Assembly: GCF_039544105.1 (NCBI RefSeq)
Contig: NZ_BAABLA010000020.1
DNA: 64,000 nt
Reading direction: 5' to 3' (one strand)
From: Haloechinothrix_A salitolerans
Lineage (GTDB): Bacteria > Actinomycetota > Actinomycetes > Mycobacteriales > Pseudonocardiaceae
Position numbers and translations under genes: made by a program. The notes under the pieces were generated by a model. The model was not told the origin of the DNA. It was given only the letters and a program-made list of their open reading frames with translations, and did not search any database. Shown here in pieces: positions 1 to 9,011 of the stretch (its first letter is position 1; every line of letters starts with the position of its first letter).

Positions 1-3000
1 ACGATGCGGCAGCCGGTCGCGGTGGCCAACGCGGAAGCGGCACGGGCGGTGATCCCTCGCGCACCACCGACAAGCAACAGCACGGAGTCGGCGTCGAGGC
101 CCATCGCCCGTGCATCGGCAGGGCCGGTGGCGGTCCCGGCGAGCGGCGCGGGCACCAGGCGATAGGCGTGCCTGCCGTGTTCGGAATGCGCCACCACCGG
201 CTCGTCGTCGCGGGTGAGCAGTTCCCCGACAAGGCCGCGCGCCACCTCGCCGTGCTCGGCGTCTCGGTCGAACTCGACCAGCCGTGCGGCGGTGTCCGGA
301 TACTCGCGCCGCAACGTGCGGACGAAGCCACGCAGGCCAGCGGCGGGCGACAGTGGGCTATAGCCGGTCCGCGCGGCGACGAGCAGCCACCGGGGCGTGC
401 GCCCGACCGCCGATCGGAACAGCGAATACGTCTTCGGAAGCACGGGACCACGTTCCGGATCTGTGGCGTGCAGCGAGATGACGCCGTCGACCGTGGCGAT
501 CAGATCGCTGACATCGTCGGCTGGCCCGGTCACGAACGGCATCGCGCCACGTGCCGACAGCTCGGCGGCCACCTCCTCGGCGAGCGCGTCGTCGCCGCCA
601 GCGATAACGATGTTCGCACCGACGAGCGCGGCTGGATCGACATTCGTCGCGGCGTCGGCGGCCGCGTCGTTGGCCGAGGTGAGGTCGAGGACGTACCGGG
701 CGGGTGCCGCCACGCGGGGTTGTGGCTCGGGGTCCGCCTGGGTCTCGGGGGATGCCGCTGGGGCATCGGGCGTGGTCGTGGCGTCGGTGTGGCCAGCCAC
801 GCGCGCCATCGCTGTGGCGTCGCTGGCGGGGGCCTCCGACGGCGAGAGCACGGCTGCCATCGCCGCCGCCGTCCTGGCCTGCGCGAGGTCCTCGACGCGG
901 TCAGCGACGTCGCCATTGCCGCTCGTGATGTCAATGTCGCGGAGCCGCGTGTTCAGCTCCCCTGCGATCTCGGTGCGCTTGATCGAGTCGACACTCAGGT
1001 CGGCTTCCAGGTCGAGGTCGGGGCTGATCATGTCGACCGGATAGCCGGTGCGCTGCGCGATCACCTCGATGACCGTGGTCAGCACGTCGGTACCAGCGGC
1101 GGCGTCGGAGTCAACCGCCGAAGGCACGGCCGGGACCGACACCGAAGCTCGCGTCCGCGCTGACACCGGAGCCTGCGCCAGTGCCGAAGCCCGCGCGGCG
1201 CCGGTGTCCTGCGACGTCGGAAGGGGCGGATCGACGTTCTGCCGCGTGGGCGTGCCGAAGTACGACAGCAGCACGTCACGTTGCGCCGCGATCAGCTCCC
1301 TGCTGGTGCGCAGGAAGTCGCTGACGAGCGCGTCGCCGTTCGTGTCGGGGGATGAAGCGGGCATCGTGATGTCCTCGATGGGTCGGGCGGGCGCGAGCCC
1401 GCCGGGAAGGAACTCGCCGTCGGTAGTGCGCACCGTCGCGCCGTTGACGACCCAGCCAGGCCTGCGCGGTGGTGTCAGCGCACTGACGTCGCGGGCGTCG
1501 CGGCCGGTGAACAGTAGTCCCGTGCGCACCGGAACCCCCGCGACAGCCAGGCGCGCCAGCGCCGTGAGCAGGCCGGCGATGCCATCGCACGTCGACGTCT
1601 CCAAGCTGACGGCGGTGTGCGGACGGTCGCCAAGGATCGCGCCGACCAGCCCGGACAACACCCGGCCGGGCCCGGCCTCAACGAAAGTCCGGACACCCGA
1701 GGCATACATCGCCTCGATCTGCTCCGTGAACCGCACCGGAGCGCCAACCTGTGCGGCCAACTCCGCCGCGACATCGGTGTCCTCGGCGTCCTCGGCGTCC
1801 GTCTGGTACGGCGCCGCCGTGCGGTTGGACCACACCGGATACCGCGGCGCCCCGATCGGAAGCTTCGCGAGCGCCGACGCGAAACGCTCGCCAGCGCCGT
1901 CAATCACCGGGCTGTGGAACGCGCACGCCACCGGCAGGCGCGTCGCCGCGATGCCCCGCTCCTCAAGGGCGTCGAGCACCGTGTCTAACTGCTCACTCGC
2001 GCCGGAGACGACGACCTGGCCCGGCGCGTTGTCGTTGGCGACGACGACCCGGCCACTCGCGCCCACCGCGTCGATCGCTTCCCGCGCCTGGGACGCGGTG
2101 GCGGACACGGCGGCCATGGCACCGGGGTCATCGCCCGCCGCCCCGAGGATCGCCTCGGCACGGGCGGACGACAGCGCCCGCAACGTTTCGGCATCGAACG
2201 CGCCGGCCGCGGCCAGTGCGACCAACTCGCCGTAGCTGTGCCCGGCGTAGGCGTCGGCGGTGACGCCGAGGGTGCGCAGCAGGTCGTGCGCCGCGAGCCC
2301 GGTGATGCCGAGCGCGGGCTGCGCCATTCGCGTGTCCCACAGTCGTTCGGCCTGAGCGCGTGCCGCGTCGGGGTCGAACGCCGCAGGCGGGAACAGTGTG
2401 GCCAGCACGTCAGGGTTGTCCCCGGCGAACCGATGCAGCTCCGGAAATGCCACGAACAGCTCCGCGAGCATTCCGGGGCGCTGGCTGCCCTGGCCGGGGA
2501 ACAGCATCGCGAGTGCTCCACGTGGCGCGTCGTCCGCGCGGAACAGCCCCCGCGCGGGGTCGGTCTCACCGCGCAGCGCCGCCCGTAACAACGACTCCAA
2601 CTCGCCAAGGTCGCTGGCGACGATGGCGATCCGCACCGGCGCGTTGTCCACGCTGGCCTGCACGGACGCGGTCTTCGCGAGGTCGCGCAATGTCCACGGC
2701 TCGCCGTGCGCGGCGTTGGTCTCGAGCAACGTGAGCAGCCGCTCGATCCCGCGGTGCGCCGCCGCGTCGTCGTCACCGCGAACCAGGACCAGCTCGGCGG
2801 GCCACCGTTGCAGCCCATGCCGGTTGCTGCGCGCGGAACGGTGTCCACTAAGAAGGACGTGGAAGTTGGTGCCACCGAAGCCGAACGCGCTCACGCCCGC
2901 ATGACGCCGTTCCGGCTCGACCAACCACGGCGACGGTGACTCGTGGAACACGAACGGACTGCGTTCGGCGTCCCAACCAGGATTCGGCTCGACGATGCCG

Positions 3001-6000
3001 TGCGTCGGCGGCTTAACTCCGGTGTAGACGGACATCGCGATCTTGATCAGGCCGGCGAGGCCCGCCGCGCACTTGGTGTGGCCGATCTGCGACTTCACCG
3101 AGCCGAGCGCGCAACTGCCGCGCGTAGCACCGGCCTCGTCGAACACGCTGGTCAGCGTCTCCAGCTCGGTACGATCACCCACGACGGTGCCCGTGCCGTG
3201 CGCCTCGATCAGCCCCACCTCGGCAGGCGAGACGCCCGCGCCCCGGTAGGCCCGGTCGAGCGCCCTACGCTGGCCCTCCGGGCGCGGCGCGGTCAGCCCG
3301 AGCGCCTTGCCGTCACTGCCGCCGCCGACGCCCTTGATCACACCGTAGATTCGGTCGCCGTCCCGCTCGGCGTCAGCGAGGCGCTTCAGCACGACGCAGG
3401 ACACTCCCTCGGACAGCGCGATGCCGTCGGCGGCGGAGTCGAACGGCTTGCAGCGCCCGGTGGGCGACAGCGCACCGACCGACGCGAACAGCAGGAAATC
3501 CTCGATGGCGTTGTGCAAATCGGCGCTGCCACACAGCATGACGTCGCTATTGCCCGTCGCCAGCTCCTTGCACGCGGCGTCCACTGTGGCTAGTGACGAC
3601 GCACACGCGGCGTCGATGGTGTAGTTCATGCCACCGAGGTCAAGTCGGTTGGCGATCCTGCCAGCGACGACGCTGCCGAGCCTTCCTGGCAACGAGTCCT
3701 CGCTGAGCAGCGGAAGTTGTTCATCCAAACCGGGCGGCAGTGTCCCCACATAGGACGGCAGCACCATTCGCACCGTCTTGGCGTTGGCGAGGTCGCTGCC
3801 AACGGCGGCGGCGAACAGCACGCCCGTGCGCTCCCGGTCGATGTGCCCACCCGCGTCAGACAATGCCTGATCCGCGACCCGTAGCGCGATGAGCTGCACA
3901 GGTTCGATCGCGGTCAATGCGGACGGTGGGATGCCGTACGCGAGCGGATCGAAGTCCAGGTCGGAGAGAAATCCGCCCCATTTGGACGGAGTCCAGTCGC
4001 CACGCGGTGGTCCGTCCTGTGTGTCCGGTGACGCGTAGTAGACGTCCGGGTCCCAGCGCTCACGCGGCACCTCGGTGACGGCGTCGACGTTGGCCAGGAT
4101 CCGCGACCAGTACTCGGTGAGATCATCAGCGCCGGGATACGTGCAGGCCATGCCCACGATGGCGATGTCGAGCGGCGCCGGTTCCGCCGACCGCGCCGCT
4201 GGACCGAACTCGCCGCGCAGCGCCGCCGCCCGCTCGTCGAGGAACGCGGCCGCGCCGGACGTGACCGAGGCGTGCAACGCGGCGATCGTCGTGACGTCGT
4301 CGCGCAGTGTGGCGACCTGACCTGCCATGAACAGCCCCAGCTCGCGCTGCTCACCCTCGGTCACGGTAACCAGTTCGTCGCCCTCACGCCACAGCGCCTT
4401 GCTCGCGATGCGCAGCCTGCCGACGTTGAGCCTTTCCAGCCGCTCCCACGCGTCCCGCTGTGGCACGCCGTTCGTCGCCAGCTCGTCCACTGTGGAGCGG
4501 AAGGTGTCGGTGAATGGGCTCGCCACGCAACGGGTGGCGTGGCCGGGCGCGGTTTCCAGCAGCTCGGTATGCTCGGCGTCAAGTATCTGCCGCTGGAACA
4601 CTGGCCCGATCGCGCCGTGTGTGACGGCTTCCTCGGTGACCAGGTACCCGGTGCCCAGCAGCACCCCGACGGCGACGCCGTGGCGGGCCAACGGCGCGGC
4701 CAGCGCGGCCACCATGGCGGCGGAGCGCTCGTCGTGAATGCCTCCCGCGAACAGCACCCGCAGGTCGTCGCCGGTTCCGGTGGCCTCGATGTGGTCGAGC
4801 AGCACGCCGAGCTGTGCCTCCCACAACGCGAAGCTGGTCCTCGGTCCGATGTGACCGCCGCACTCGGAACCCTCGAAGACGAACCCGCGCGCCCCCGCGT
4901 CGAGGAACTGCGCCAGCAGGCCGGGCGAGGGCACGTGCAGGAACGTCGTGATGCCCTCGGCCTCCAGCTCGCGAGCCTGGTCGGGCCTGCCGCCCGCGAT
5001 GATCGCGCTCGACGGCCGCACCCGCTTGATGAGGTCGAGCTGCGCGCCGCGGACGTCCTGCGGCGCGAAACCGAGCACACCGACGCCCCACGGCTGTTCG
5101 CCCAGTTCATCGCGAGTGCGGGTCAGGAGGGTTTCGGTCTGCTCCGCGGTGGCGAGCGCGAGCGCCAGCATCGGCAGCGCGCCCTCGCTGGCGACGGCGG
5201 CGGCGAACCCGGCCTGGTCGCTGACTCGCGTCATCGGCCCCTGCACCACGGGCAGTTCAGTGCCGAGCACGGTCGACATCGCCGATCCCGCGCTCAGGTC
5301 CGCGCGCTCGCTGACGACGTCCCGGATCGCGGCCAGCACCGCGCGCACCGCCCTGGTCACCGACCCGTACGACGCGGCGAATCGGGAAGCGAGGAAGGCA
5401 TCCTGCCCGACCGGCAGTGTCACCCCGTGTCTGCTGACAAGTACCCGCACACCGTCGTCGATGGTGCTTTCGGTGCCGTCACTAGCGGCGACCGCGGCGC
5501 GGACGTCGTCCGGCAGCTCGGACTCCGGGAGCAACGCGAGCTGCGTGTCGAGCACGACGCCCGCCGCGCCACCCGCGATCGCGGCGGCCGCCGTGTGCGG
5601 GCCGATGCCGCCGCACAGCCACACCGGAACGTCGATGCCCTGCCGCAGCAGCTGCTGGAGCAGCACGAACGCACCCGACTCGCTTACCCTGCCGCCCGCT
5701 TCGGCACCGCGCGCGATGACCCCGTCCGCGCCGCGTGCCTCCGCGTCCGCGGCCTCCTGAGCCGAGATCACCTCGACGAGGACGAGGTACCGGTCTGGTA
5801 TGTCCCTGAGCTGCCACGCCGAGTCCGTTCCCAATACGACGGTGTCGACACGGTCGGCGTTGTCGCCAAGGACGTCCAGCACGGCGTCGCAGCTCAGCGC
5901 GCAGTCGCCGGTGACCCGGATGCCAATGGCGCCATCGGCTGTCAGGGACACTGCCCGTACGAGGGCGTCCGTGGCGTCACGCCCACCGTCGCCGAGATCA

Positions 6001-6134
6001 ACGACACCGAGGCCGCCCGCACTGGTGACCGCGATCGGCACGCCACTGCCCGGCAGCCCGCACGAGCTCAGTCCCAGAAGCAGGGTGCGGCGTGGATCCC
6101 TGCCCGCTGCCGTCGGATCGTGTTCCGTCGTCAT
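1..6134 (-). CDS. PUFA-synthase-like type I polyketide/fatty acid synthase, 5' part (PfaD-like ER, KS, AT, ACP, KR)
   Basis: One uninterrupted minus-strand frame begins with ATG at 6134 and runs off the left edge (over 2,040 residues seen). Two 2-nitropropane-dioxygenase-like stretches come first: a first half to about residue 230, with CGGIGPHTAAA, and a second at about 285-560, with VVQGPMTRVSD and ECGGHIGPR. This matches the enoyl reductase family of PfaD. A ketosynthase follows at about 655-1090: active Cys 844 in DAACASS, then EAHGTGT and SVKSQIGHTKCAAG. The acyltransferase spans about 1200-1500, with FPGQGSQ and Ser 1300 in GHSYGE. One ACP carries Ser 1717 in DLSVDSIKRTEI, the PUFA/hgl-type ACP signature. 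The Rossmann start of a ketoreductase (VGGARGITA) lies near residue 2020. The start codon overlaps the stop of the upstream SDR gene (ATGA), so the two are coupled. The product is unknown; a PUFA-like or glycolipid acyl chain is an inference. Confidence 0.9.
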   Translation of the reverse strand, partial: MTTEHDPTAAGRDPRRTLLLGLSSCGLPGSGVPIAVTSAGGLGVVDLGDGGRDATDALVRAVSLTADGAIGIRVTGDCALSCDAVLDVLGDNADRVDTVVLGTDSAWQLRDIPDRYLVLVEVISAQEAADAEARGADGVIARGAEAGGRVSESGAFVLLQQLLRQGIDVPVWLCGGIGPHTAAAAIAGGAAGVVLDTQLALLPESELPDDVRAAVAASDGTESTIDDGVRVLVSRHGVTLPVGQDAFLASRFAASYGSVTRAVRAVLAAIRDVVSERADLSAGSAMSTVLGTELPVVQGPMTRVSDQAGFAAAVASEGALPMLALALATAEQTETLLTRTRDELGEQPWGVGVLGFAPQDVRGAQLDLIKRVRPSSAIIAGGRPDQARELEAEGITTFLHVPSPGLLAQFLDAGARGFVFEGSECGGHIGPRTSFALWEAQLGVLLDHIEATGTGDDLRVLFAGGIHDERSAAMVAALAAPLARHGVAVGVLLGTGYLVTEEAVTHGAIGPVFQRQILDAEHTELLETAPGHATRCVASPFTDTFRSTVDELATNGVPQRDAWERLERLNVGRLRIASKALWREGDELVTVTEGEQRELGLFMAGQVATLRDDVTTIAALHASVTSGAAAFLDERAAALRGEFGPAARSAEPAPLDIAIVGMACTYPGADDLTEYWSRILANVDAVTEVPRERWDPDVYYASPDTQDGPPRGDWTPSKWGGFLSDLDFDPLAYGIPPSALTAIEPVQLIALRVADQALSDAGGHIDRERTGVLFAAAVGSDLANAKTVRMVLPSYVGTLPPGLDEQLPLLSEDSLPGRLGSVVAGRIANRLDLGGMNYTIDAACASSLATVDAACKELATGNSDVMLCGSADLHNAIEDFLLFASVGALSPTGRCKPFDSAADGIALSEGVSCVVLKRLADAERDGDRIYGVIKGVGGGSDGKALGLTAPRPEGQRRALDRAYRGAGVSPAEVGLIEAHGTGTVVGDRTELETLTSVFDEAGATRGSCALGSVKSQIGHTKCAAGLAGLIKIAMSVYTGVKPPTHGIVEPNPGWDAERSPFVFHESPSPWLVEPERRHAGVSAFGFGGTNFHVLLSGHRSARSNRHGLQRWPAELVLVRGDDDAAAHRGIERLLTLLETNAAHGEPWTLRDLAKTASVQASVDNAPVRIAIVASDLGELESLLRAALRGETDPARGLFRADDAPRGALAMLFPGQGSQRPGMLAELFVAFPELHRFAGDNPDVLATLFPPAAFDPDAARAQAERLWDTRMAQPALGITGLAAHDLLRTLGVTADAYAGHSYGELVALAAAGAFDAETLRALSSARAEAILGAAGDDPGAMAAVSATASQAREAIDAVGASGRVVVANDNAPGQVVVSGASEQLDTVLDALEERGIAATRLPVACAFHSPVIDGAGERFASALAKLPIGAPRYPVWSNRTAAPYQTDAEDAEDTDVAAELAAQVGAPVRFTEQIEAMYASGVRTFVEAGPGRVLSGLVGAILGDRPHTAVSLETSTCDGIAGLLTALARLAVAGVPVRTGLLFTGRDARDVSALTPPRRPGWVVNGATVRTTDGEFLPGGLAPARPIEDITMPASSPDTNGDALVSDFLRTSRELIAAQRDVLLSYFGTPTRQNVDPPLPTSQDTGAARASALAQAPVSARTRASVSVPAVPSAVDSDAAAGTDVLTTVIEVIAQRTGYPVDMISPDLDLEADLSVDSIKRTEIAGELNTRLRDIDITSGNGDVADRVEDLAQARTAAAMAAVLSPSEAPASDATAMARVAGHTDATTTPDAPAASPETQADPEPQPRVAAPARYVLDLTSANDAAADAATNVDPAALVGANIVIAGGDDALAEEVAAELSARGAMPFVTGPADDVSDLIATVDGVISLHATDPERGPVLPKTYSLFRSAVGRTPRWLLVAARTGYSPLSPAAGLRGFVRTLRREYPDTAARLVEFDRDAEHGEVARGLVGELLTRDDEPVVAHSEHGRHAYRLVPAPLAGTATGPADARAMGLDADSVLLLVGGARGITARAASALATATGCRI

Positions 6135-6922
6135 CGGCGGCCCTCTCGTTGCAGTTCGGTCAGCCAGCCATCGGGGTCGGCTGCCTTCTTCGCGTACAGC
6201 TGCGCGACCTCGGGGTGCGGCAAGATCAGGAACCGTTCGTCCGCGATGCCGTCGAGTGCGTGCTCAGCGACGTCCTCCGCCTCGAGGAGCGGACCGAAGT
6301 CGGCGACGGCTCGCGCGGCGGGATGCCCCGCGGCCAGCGCGGGCATCAGCAGTCCAGTGCGGACGCCGAGCGGGCACAACGCGCTCACGGTGACGCCTGA
6401 CCGGCGGTAGGTGGCGGCGAGCCATTCGGCGAGGCCAACGGCCGCGGCCTTGGTGACCGAGTACGGCGCGTCGCCTGGCAAACCGAGCAGCCCCGCGGCG
6501 GACGCGGTGATCATTACGTGCCCCGAGCCCCGCGCGGCCATCCCCGGCAGTACCGCCTGCGCGAGGTGGACGTGTGCCATGACATTGACTGACAAGGCCG
6601 CTGACCAGCGCTCCCGCGGGGCGTGAACGCCCATGCCGACGGCGATGCCCGCGTTGGAACACAGAAGATCAACCTGGCCGAACTCCCGCTCGCTCCTCGC
6701 GATCAACTCGGTGGCCTGCGACTGGTCGCCGACGTCCGTGCGATGCGCCAGCACCGGAACACCAGCCTCGCGCACCCGCGCCGCGACGTCGCCGGCTGCG
6801 GCCGCGTCGATATCGGAGACGACGATTCCGCCCGGCTTCTCGCGGGCAAACCGTTTGGCCATGGCGGCGCCGATTCCCCCACCCGCTCCGGTGATCACCA
6901 CGATTTTTTCGCGCAGTTTCAT
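6131..6922 (-). CDS. SDR-family NAD(P)-dependent oxidoreductase
   Basis: 263 residues, the usual length of a classical short-chain dehydrogenase. The cofactor motif TGAGGGIGAAMA sits at about residues 12-23, CSNAGI at about 88, and the catalytic set is Ser in MITASAAG with Tyr and Lys in YSVTKAA. A ribosome site GGAGGAG lies about 5 bases before the ATG. The stop overlaps the start of the synthase gene at 6134 by four bases, so this reductase is first in the operon and probably acts on the same acyl product or a precursor. Substrate cannot be read from the sequence. SDR identity is secure; the pathway link rests on the coupling. Confidence 0.88.
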   Translation of the reverse strand: MKLREKIVVITGAGGGIGAAMAKRFAREKPGGIVVSDIDAAAAGDVAARVREAGVPVLAHRTDVGDQSQATELIARSEREFGQVDLLCSNAGIAVGMGVHAPRERWSAALSVNVMAHVHLAQAVLPGMAARGSGHVMITASAAGLLGLPGDAPYSVTKAAAVGLAEWLAATYRRSGVTVSALCPLGVRTGLLMPALAAGHPAARAVADFGPLLEAEDVAEHALDGIADERFLILPHPEVAQLYAKKAADPDGWLTELQREGRR

Positions 6923-7416
6923 GAGCTCCTCCGGACCGGATTCCCAGCGGCTACCGACGCCGGTATCCGTCGCGGCGGCAGTGCATTTTCGATACTGCGG
7001 GAAAACTAAGTCGCTGCTCCGAAGGCGTCAAGCGAGCGGGTATTTATGCGTACCCAGCACACGGTTGCCGCATCGGAATTTGTGCGCTGGTGAGCACAAC
7101 GCCTCTACATCACGGATAGTGAAAGCCCTGATCACAGCAAGTCGACATGCGCCTTCGACGTGCCGCTATGGCGTCGCGTTGTCGTGTGCGTCCAATCACA
7201 CATCGGTGTTGTATCCGCCGCTGACAAGTTCTCGCAAGTGTTTGGCGCACCTCGTTTACGAGTCTTGTACCCGGCAGTAGCACGCCGTTAGCTTGCTATT
7301 CGGAGATAGCTCGAACGGCTATTTCCAGGAACTGCCTTCGACGTTGATAAAACGTGACACATGGCGGGACCAACCTTATTCGACCTTCGACTGAGAAGGA
7401 ACGGAAGGAAGATTTC
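6923..7416. other. Divergent intergenic region, no gene seen
   Basis: About 490 bases separate the divergent SDR/synthase operon and the secreted protein gene, so promoters for both must lie here. It is less GC-rich than its surroundings. A short inverted repeat, GGGTA with TACCC, occurs near 7038-7057. No convincing open frame, RNA or operator pair was recognised. Confidence 0.5.
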
Positions 7417-8721
7417 GTGAGTAGTAAGAGACGCGCAAAGGCGCTGGCCGCGGGAATCGCCGCGACCGGGTCCGCCGGCCTCGTCGCGGCCACCATGGCC
7501 GTCGGCGCGGGCATCAGCTCGGCCGACCCCATCACCAAGACCGTGGAGTACAACTGTCCGTTCCCGCTGATCGGCGAGCAGACGGTCAGCGTCACGATCA
7601 ACACCGACATGCCGTCCTCGATCGAGGTCGGCGAGCCGACCGGGCAGTTCGACATCGTGTCGACCGCCAACGCGGGCGCGACGGCGACGGAAGGCCTCAA
7701 CCTCGTCAATGCCGAGACGATCGAAGGCACCGCGTCGATGGAGTCAACCGTGGAGGCGCCCGGCATCACGCTGCCGGTGACGGTCCCCAACGAGATCCCG
7801 GTGACGCCAGTGCCGGAGAACGGTAACGACCTGATCATCGAGAACATCACGGGCTCGACGCCGTCGTTGACGTTCGACGAGCCGGGTCAAGCCACGATCT
7901 CGCTCGGTGCCATGACGATGACGCTGACCCCGCGCACGGCGGACGGCAGCGAGACCGGCCTCGGCACATTCGAATCGGCCTGCACCGCCGTCGAAGGACA
8001 GGACATGGTGCTGCACGAGTTCGAGATCACCGACGGTGGTGGCGCTGACGGCGGGACCGATGGCGGGACCGACACCGGCGGCACCGACACCGGCGGCACC
8101 GACGACGGCGGCACCGATGGCGGGACCGACACCGGCGGCACCGACGACGGCGGTGTCGACGGCGGTGTCGACACCGGCGGCACCGATGGTGGCGGCGACG
8201 ATGGTGGCGGCGACGGACCGATCGATCTCGCCTTCGACCTGAAGGGTGAGTCCCACATTAAGGCCGCGAACGGCACGGTGCCGCTCGACGGCAGCATCGA
8301 CGTCCTCTTCAACTTGGCGGAGCAGAAGTACACCGCCGACCTGACGCTGAACCCGACGCAGGGCGAGTTCACGATCCTCGGCTTCCTGAACACGACGGCC
8401 GACATCGAGTTCGAACAGGTCGGCAAGACCACAGGCACGTTCGACGGCAACACGCTCACCTCGCATTCCGAGGCGTACGTCAAGCTGATGAACGTTTCCG
8501 CGTGGGGCTTCCCGATCGGCGGCGGCGAGAACTGCCAGACCGTCGAGCCCGCTGTCTTTGACATGACCGGCGAGGGCTTCGACCCGTTCTCCGGCGGGAC
8601 GCTGTCCACGGACGACTACACGCTGCCCGCGCTGGAGGGCTGCGGCCACCTCAACGACTGGATCAGCGCGTTCACCGCTGGTTCGGGCAACACGATCACC
8701 ATGGACCTGACGGCGAAGTAG
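7417..8721 (+). CDS. Secreted DUF6801-like protein with Gly/Asp/Thr-rich linker
   Basis: 434 residues from the GTG at 7417, chosen because GGAAGGAAG precedes it and the next residues form a signal peptide: SSKRRAK, a hydrophobic AAGIAATGSAGLVAATMA stretch and an SSADP cleavage area. The mature N-terminus, TVEYNCPFPLIGEQ, recalls actinobacterial secreted DUF6801 proteins (recognised by eye, not searched). A low-complexity linker of GGTDGGTDTGG-type repeats, about residues 208-268, separates this domain from a C-terminal beta-rich domain with a likely disulphide (ENCQTVEP and LEGCGHLND). It stands alone with its own terminator. Probably cell-envelope or extracellular; no enzymatic motif is visible. 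Confidence 0.8.
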   Translation: MSSKRRAKALAAGIAATGSAGLVAATMAVGAGISSADPITKTVEYNCPFPLIGEQTVSVTINTDMPSSIEVGEPTGQFDIVSTANAGATATEGLNLVNAETIEGTASMESTVEAPGITLPVTVPNEIPVTPVPENGNDLIIENITGSTPSLTFDEPGQATISLGAMTMTLTPRTADGSETGLGTFESACTAVEGQDMVLHEFEITDGGGADGGTDGGTDTGGTDTGGTDDGGTDGGTDTGGTDDGGVDGGVDTGGTDGGGDDGGGDGPIDLAFDLKGESHIKAANGTVPLDGSIDVLFNLAEQKYTADLTLNPTQGEFTILGFLNTTADIEFEQVGKTTGTFDGNTLTSHSEAYVKLMNVSAWGFPIGGGENCQTVEPAVFDMTGEGFDPFSGGTLSTDDYTLPALEGCGHLNDWISAFTAGSGNTITMDLTAK

Positions 8722-8740
8722 CCACCAATCCGGTCCTCCC

Positions 8741-8775
8741 GATGGCCCCCGCCACGTGGCGGGGGCCATCGTTTT
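8741..8775 (+). terminator. Rho-independent terminator after the secreted protein gene
   Basis: Perfect stem GATGGCCCCCGCCAC / GTGGCGGGGGCCATC, followed by GTTTTGCTT, 20 bases after the stop codon. Confidence 0.85.
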
Positions 8776-8799
8776 GCTTGGTAGCCGACCCAGCCCCAC

Positions 8800-9007
8800 G
8801 CGAGTCCCACGCTGTCGTGCCGCGAGTCCCCTACAATCCGCCCACATCCGGTGCCGCGTGTTCCCACATCCAGTGCGGTGAGGTCTCGCGACCGAGTCCC
8901 AGTTCGCCACACCGTGCGGTTGATACAGCCTGTCGAGGCGCACTGCTCGGTACTGGTCGCCTGCTGAGTTGCTGAGGAACTCGCGGCACCAGAGTGAGGG
9001 ACTCGCG
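8800..9007. repeat. Dispersed GCGAGTCCC-type short repeats
   Basis: The 9-mer GCGAGTCCC occurs at 8800-8808 and 8822-8830, a CCGAGTCCC variant at 8892-8900, and the inverted form GGGACTCGCGG near 8997-9007. All lie in a 240-base stretch between convergent genes that holds no gene. Function unknown. Confidence 0.45.
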
Positions 9008-9011
9008 GTCG

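Noticed and set aside
4272..6410. 712-codon plus-strand frame opposite the synthase
   Set aside because: Antisense shadow of the NPD/KS region. The minus frame has clear KS, AT and ACP motifs; this one has none.
8036..8242. Repeat tract as a CRISPR or VNTR array
   Set aside because: The GGCACCGAC-type repetition is in frame and encodes a Gly/Thr/Asp linker; units vary and there are no spacers.
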